From assembly GCA_030917145.1 (NCBI GenBank), contig JAUPVJ010000025.1, positions 1-6,432 of the forward strand: a stretch of DNA of 6,432 nt, in the 5' to 3' direction. The position numbers and the translations under genes were made by a program. The notes under the pieces are model-generated. The model searched no databases. It worked only from the letters and a program-made list of their open reading frames with translations, and had not been told where the DNA came from. The DNA comes from Patescibacteria group bacterium. Its GTDB lineage: Bacteria; Patescibacteriota; Minisyncoccia; Phycocordibacterales; CAIRYW01. Of this stretch, positions 4,648 through 6,432 are shown piece after piece. Within the stretch, counting starts at the first letter, position 1; each line of letters begins with the position of its first letter.

Positions 4648-5118
4648 ATGGAAAAAGAGAAAATAATTTGGCCAAGCTACGAATATGACTTTAGAGAAAA
4701 ATCGAGAGATTGGTTTTGGGCTGTTGGAATTACCGCTCTTTCGATCGCAGCGATTTCCCTACTTTTTGCAAATATTTTCTTTGCAATCTTTATCATACTT
4801 GCCGGAACCACAATCATGATCACTGCAAATCGCCCGCCTAAAATTATTGATTTTGAAATTTCTGACAAAGGAATACGAATAGATGAAGTGGTTTACCCTT
4901 ACACAGAACTTCACTCTTTTTGGGTTGAGGACAACAAATTTTCTGTACCAAAGCTTTTGGTTCGCTCTGAAAGACTAATCGCCCACATATTGGTAATTCC
5001 CATCGAAACAGACGTAGTAAATGCAAAAGATGTACGTGAGTACATAGGCCAATTTCTTCCAGAGGAAACTCTTTACGAACCTCTTTCAAAAAGAGTAATG
5101 GAGTCTTTGGGATTTTAA
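4648..5118 (+). CDS. two-TM membrane protein with PH-like soluble domain, family uncertain
   Basis: This 156-residue protein has an N-terminal motif W-P-S-Y-E-Y (8-13) followed by RDWFW, and two adjacent transmembrane helices (about 22-40 and 42-60) forming a hairpin. A cytoplasmic-side soluble domain follows (about 66-156). That domain starts with strand IIDFEISDKGIRIDE, then VVYPYTELHSFWV, KLLVRSE and HILVIPIE, and ends in a helix. Two TM helices followed by a strand-rich domain with the 'D.GI.I....Y.Y.EL.SFW' pattern resemble bacterial PH-like membrane proteins, but I cannot assign a named family. Function is unknown. It has its own promoter and lies upstream of tRNA-Arg(GCG), with a GCTT-rich 57-nt gap. 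Confidence 0.87.
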   Translation: MEKEKIIWPSYEYDFREKSRDWFWAVGITALSIAAISLLFANIFFAIFIILAGTTIMITANRPPKIIDFEISDKGIRIDEVVYPYTELHSFWVEDNKFSVPKLLVRSERLIAHILVIPIETDVVNAKDVREYIGQFLPEETLYEPLSKRVMESLGF

Positions 5119-5175
5119 GCAGAAGCTTTGAGCTGTCTAGCTTTTAGCTTTCGGCTTTGATAAGCTGGCCTGTAC

Positions 5176-5247
5176 CCTCTTGTCGTTCAATGGATAGGAC
5201 ACAACTTTGCGGAAGTTGTAATGTAGGTTCGATTCCTACCGAGAGGA
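5176..5247 (+). tRNA. tRNA-Arg(GCG)
   Basis: This is a complete class I tRNA of 72 nt. The acceptor CCTCTTG (5176-5182) pairs with CGAGAGG (5240-5246), one pair being T-G, with discriminator A at 5247. The D-arm is GTTC-AATGGATA-GGAC. The anticodon stem CAACT/AGTTG has loop TTGCGGA with anticodon GCG (5209-5211) followed by G37. The T-arm is GTAGG-TTCGATT-CCTAC (5223-5239). The variable loop is four bases. The 3' flank is CAA after the discriminator, so CCA is not encoded. GCG instead of the usual ACG means CGN decoding here need not rely on inosine. The T-arm and acceptor strand are repeated in both orientations downstream. Confidence 0.95.
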
Positions 5248-5267
5248 CAAATTGCGAAGAAATTTTT

Positions 5268-5399
5268 CCTCTCGAGAAAGCTCTGGGTAGAGCTTTCGGG
5301 TAGGAATCGAAGACCTTTTGGGAATATTTTATGAGTAGGACGAAATAAAATATCCAAAAGGTGTACTGACCCTGTAAGGGTCGAGTCTACCGAGAGGAC
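5268..5399 (+). repeat. tRNA-end-flanked structured element, copy E2 (arginine type)
   Basis: It begins 20 nt after the tRNA. CCTCTCG (5268-5274) and GTAGGAATCGAA (5300-5311) are antisense to tRNA positions 5228-5246 without a gap. They are split at the acceptor/T-stem border by a 25-nt hairpin insert (5275-5299, 9-bp stem GAAAGCTCT/AGAGCTTTC, loop GGGT), the same geometry as E1. A long P2-like hairpin follows: ACCTTTTGG (5313-5321) with CCAAAAGGT (5354-5362) and inner ATATTTTAT (5324-5332) with ATAAAATAT (5345-5353). Next come GTGTAC, a short P3-like hairpin GACCC/GGGTC, GAG, and a sense copy CTACCGAGAGGAC (5387-5399) identical to tRNA 5236-5248. The P2 loop (GAGTAGGACGAA) is itself close to the antisense T-loop. 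The core diverges from E1 and E3, but the order of parts is the same. Confidence 0.7.
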
Positions 5400-5588
5400 T
5401 CGAGAAAAATCTCTAAGTGAGATTTTGAGTAGGAATCGAACAGTTTTTGCATTGAGGGCGTAGCAACGCTCGAAGCAAAAACTGGTGCTCGAATTATTTT
5501 GATTTATCAAAATAGAAGTCCTCTCGTAGGGCAGAAATATTTTTATGACTGATAAAAATATTTCGAGGGAGATTTCCTACTGAGAGCA
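5400..5588 (+). repeat. tRNA-end-flanked structured element, copy E3 (arginine type)
   Basis: This copy follows E2 directly. A hairpin AAAATCTC/GAGATTTT (5406-5426) precedes GTAGGAATCGAAC (5429-5441), antisense to tRNA 5227-5239. Hairpin P2 (5441-5484) and linker GGTGCTC match E1. An extra segment follows, with an AT hairpin TATTTTGA/TCAAAATA (5495-5514) and a further antisense copy GTCCTCTCGTAGG (5518-5530, one base deleted). Hairpin P3, GAAATATTTTTAT (5534-5546) with ATAAAAATATTTC (5552-5564), is followed by GAGGGAGA as in E1. The end is a sense tRNA copy, TTCCTACTGAGAG (5574-5586), with one base changed from the tRNA. The antisense copy at 5518 and this sense end can close a stem around P3. 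Confidence 0.72.
5441..5484 (+). other. conserved P2 hairpin motif, copy 2
   Basis: The outer stem is CAGTTTTTGC (5441-5450) with GCAAAAACTG (5475-5484); the inner stem is GGGCG/CGCTC with one G-T pair. ATTGA, the loop TAGCAA and GAA are identical to the copy at 3618-3661. The second outer pair is A-T here and G-C there, and four of the five inner pairs differ while staying paired. Confidence 0.75.
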
Positions 5589-5641
5589 CATTATAGTGAG
5601 ACCTACCCAGGTAATTGAATTACATCAAATCAATTTTAATA

Positions 5642-5650
5642 TGTTATTAT
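5642..5650 (+). promoter_or_regulatory. possible extended -10 promoter of the last gene
   Basis: TGT-TATTAT would start transcription near 5657, about 8 nt before the ATG at 5665. A perfect TATAAT at 5657-5662 lies too close to that ATG to serve it unless translation begins further in. The region is very AT-rich, so chance matches are likely. Confidence 0.35.
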
Positions 5651-5664
5651 TAAACGTATAATTT

Positions 5665-6432
5665 ATGAACACTTACTTCCCAAAATGGCTCAAAGGAGGT
5701 CTGTACGGTCTTGCTTTTGCCTTTATTACAATTTCCGTAAGATTTATTCCCTATCCAATTCAACTAGCATTTCCCAATTTTTTAGAAGATTTGATTAAAA
5801 TGAATCCGGCATACTGGATTAATCCTTTCTTACATACTCAGGGAGTTTGGTGGCAGTATTTTTTTGATAGATTACCTTATTTAGGAATTACTCTTTTTAT
5901 AGCCATCCCTTCTTTTGGAGGAAGTCTTATTGTTGATCTATATCAAAAATATAAAAATAAAATACGAATTAGTTTTTATCGAGTATTAATTTATTTTATT
6001 ACTTTGTTTCTTATTTTATCCCCGATTATTATTCCGGCAATAAAGTTCCCTTTACGACTCATAGCACCTGAGTATTCTTTGTCGTGGAATCGCTTTATTC
6101 ATTCTCCTGGTTGTGATTTTACGATAAAATATCCCGCTTCGATGAAAATGATTGAGGTTTACCGAACTCCAACTGTATGCAGTGTAAAACTACAAGAAGA
6201 TAACAACACGATCACTGTTCAAAATGTTAGCAATGATCCATATGCGCATGTTGATACAAGATTTGTTACTAATCCTGAAAAGGAAGAGAGTATTATGGTA
6301 AATAATGTGTCTGCCAGAAAAATTATTAAATCTAGAAATAACATAATTATTGTTTTGGGTGATAAGTCATTTAATTGTTTTTATAGTGGCTTAGATGATA
6401 AAGCGGAAGACACCTTCTTGGATAGATGTGAA
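5665..6432 (+). CDS. multi-TM protein with C-terminal outer domain, 3' end beyond the window
   Basis: An open reading frame of 256 codons runs without a stop from the ATG at 5665 to the last base. Predicted transmembrane helices lie at about 9-27, 72-91 and 104-125, with a Trp/Tyr/Pro-rich loop (about 28-71) between the first two. After the third helix comes a soluble domain, starting near 145, with four Cys (150, 172, 238, 255) and strands such as CDFTIKYPASM (150-160), which faintly resembles the start of lipoprotein-like outer domains. With three helices, that domain would be outside if the N-terminus is inside. Codons appear more A/T-ending (ATT, TTT, TTA) than in the upstream genes, which could mark a different origin. 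Family not recognised; function unknown. Confidence 0.8.
   Translation, partial: MNTYFPKWLKGGLYGLAFAFITISVRFIPYPIQLAFPNFLEDLIKMNPAYWINPFLHTQGVWWQYFFDRLPYLGITLFIAIPSFGGSLIVDLYQKYKNKIRISFYRVLIYFITLFLILSPIIIPAIKFPLRLIAPEYSLSWNRFIHSPGCDFTIKYPASMKMIEVYRTPTVCSVKLQEDNNTITVQNVSNDPYAHVDTRFVTNPEKEESIMVNNVSARKIIKSRNNIIIVLGDKSFNCFYSGLDDKAEDTFLDRCE

Noticed and set aside
4677..5089. Two overlapping minus-strand ORFs (4677-4868 and 4844-5089) opposite the two-TM protein
   Set aside because: They are shadows of the plus-strand gene, which has its own promoter, coherent membrane helices and a normal stop.
5119..5175. GCTT-rich imperfect inverted repeats before tRNA-Arg(GCG), possibly a terminator
   Set aside because: Only four-base stems pair cleanly and no T-run follows; low-complexity repetition explains it. 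A clear tRNA promoter was not found here either.
5187..5510. Minus-strand ORF of 107 codons across tRNA-Arg and elements E2/E3
   Set aside because: It overlaps the tRNA and both structured copies, has no recognisable domain, and its frame is kept open by the repeats rather than by coding constraint.

Overview
The window looks like part of a streamlined, AT-rich bacterial chromosome, most likely from the Patescibacteria/CPR (Parcubacteria-like). This is inferred from four things: a short PilM-PilN-PilO type IV pilus operon, very small stand-alone proteins (a SWIB domain, a MetRS-C-terminal-like tRNA-binding domain, a short RuvX), tRNAs without an encoded CCA, and several promoters with an extended -10 box (TGnTATAAT-like) lying so close to the start codon that mRNAs should be leaderless or nearly so. 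No sequence search was possible, so the lineage remains an inference.

Layout. Positions 1-40 hold the 5' half of a tRNA-Arg(UCU) on the minus strand, cut by the window edge. Positions 97-2545 (minus) carry pilM, pilN, pilO and a small one-TM protein, packed with 4-nt, 1-nt and overlapping junctions; this is the inner-membrane assembly platform of a type IV pilus. Positions 2616-3368 (minus) carry a tRNA-binding-domain protein and ruvX. From 3389 the genes run on the plus strand: tRNA-Ser(UGA), a hairpin-rich non-coding stretch, a small membrane-anchored exported protein, a SWIB-domain protein with a strong terminator, a two-TM protein with a PH-like soluble part, tRNA-Arg(GCG), a second and longer hairpin-rich stretch, and a multi-TM protein that runs off the end.

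The most unusual content is non-coding. Immediately downstream of both complete tRNAs (3570-3722 and 5268-5588) lies a structured element that I do not recognise. It is present once after tRNA-Ser and twice in tandem after tRNA-Arg. Each copy begins with a reverse-complement copy of the T-loop, T-stem and usually the acceptor strand of its own neighbouring tRNA. In two copies a 25-nt hairpin is inserted exactly at the acceptor/T-stem boundary. Each copy then has a hairpin, a GGTG[C/T] linker, a second hairpin followed by TCGAG, and ends with a sense copy of the same tRNA 3' end. The clearest copies (E1 and E3) share a near-identical core whose stems differ by compensatory changes, while the ends match the adjacent tRNA, Ser or Arg. 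The result is a sense-antisense-sense arrangement that could fold into mutually exclusive structures with the tRNA, or could be the footprint of a mobile element that uses tRNA 3' ends. Two apparent minus-strand ORFs across these tRNAs are artefacts of this structure.
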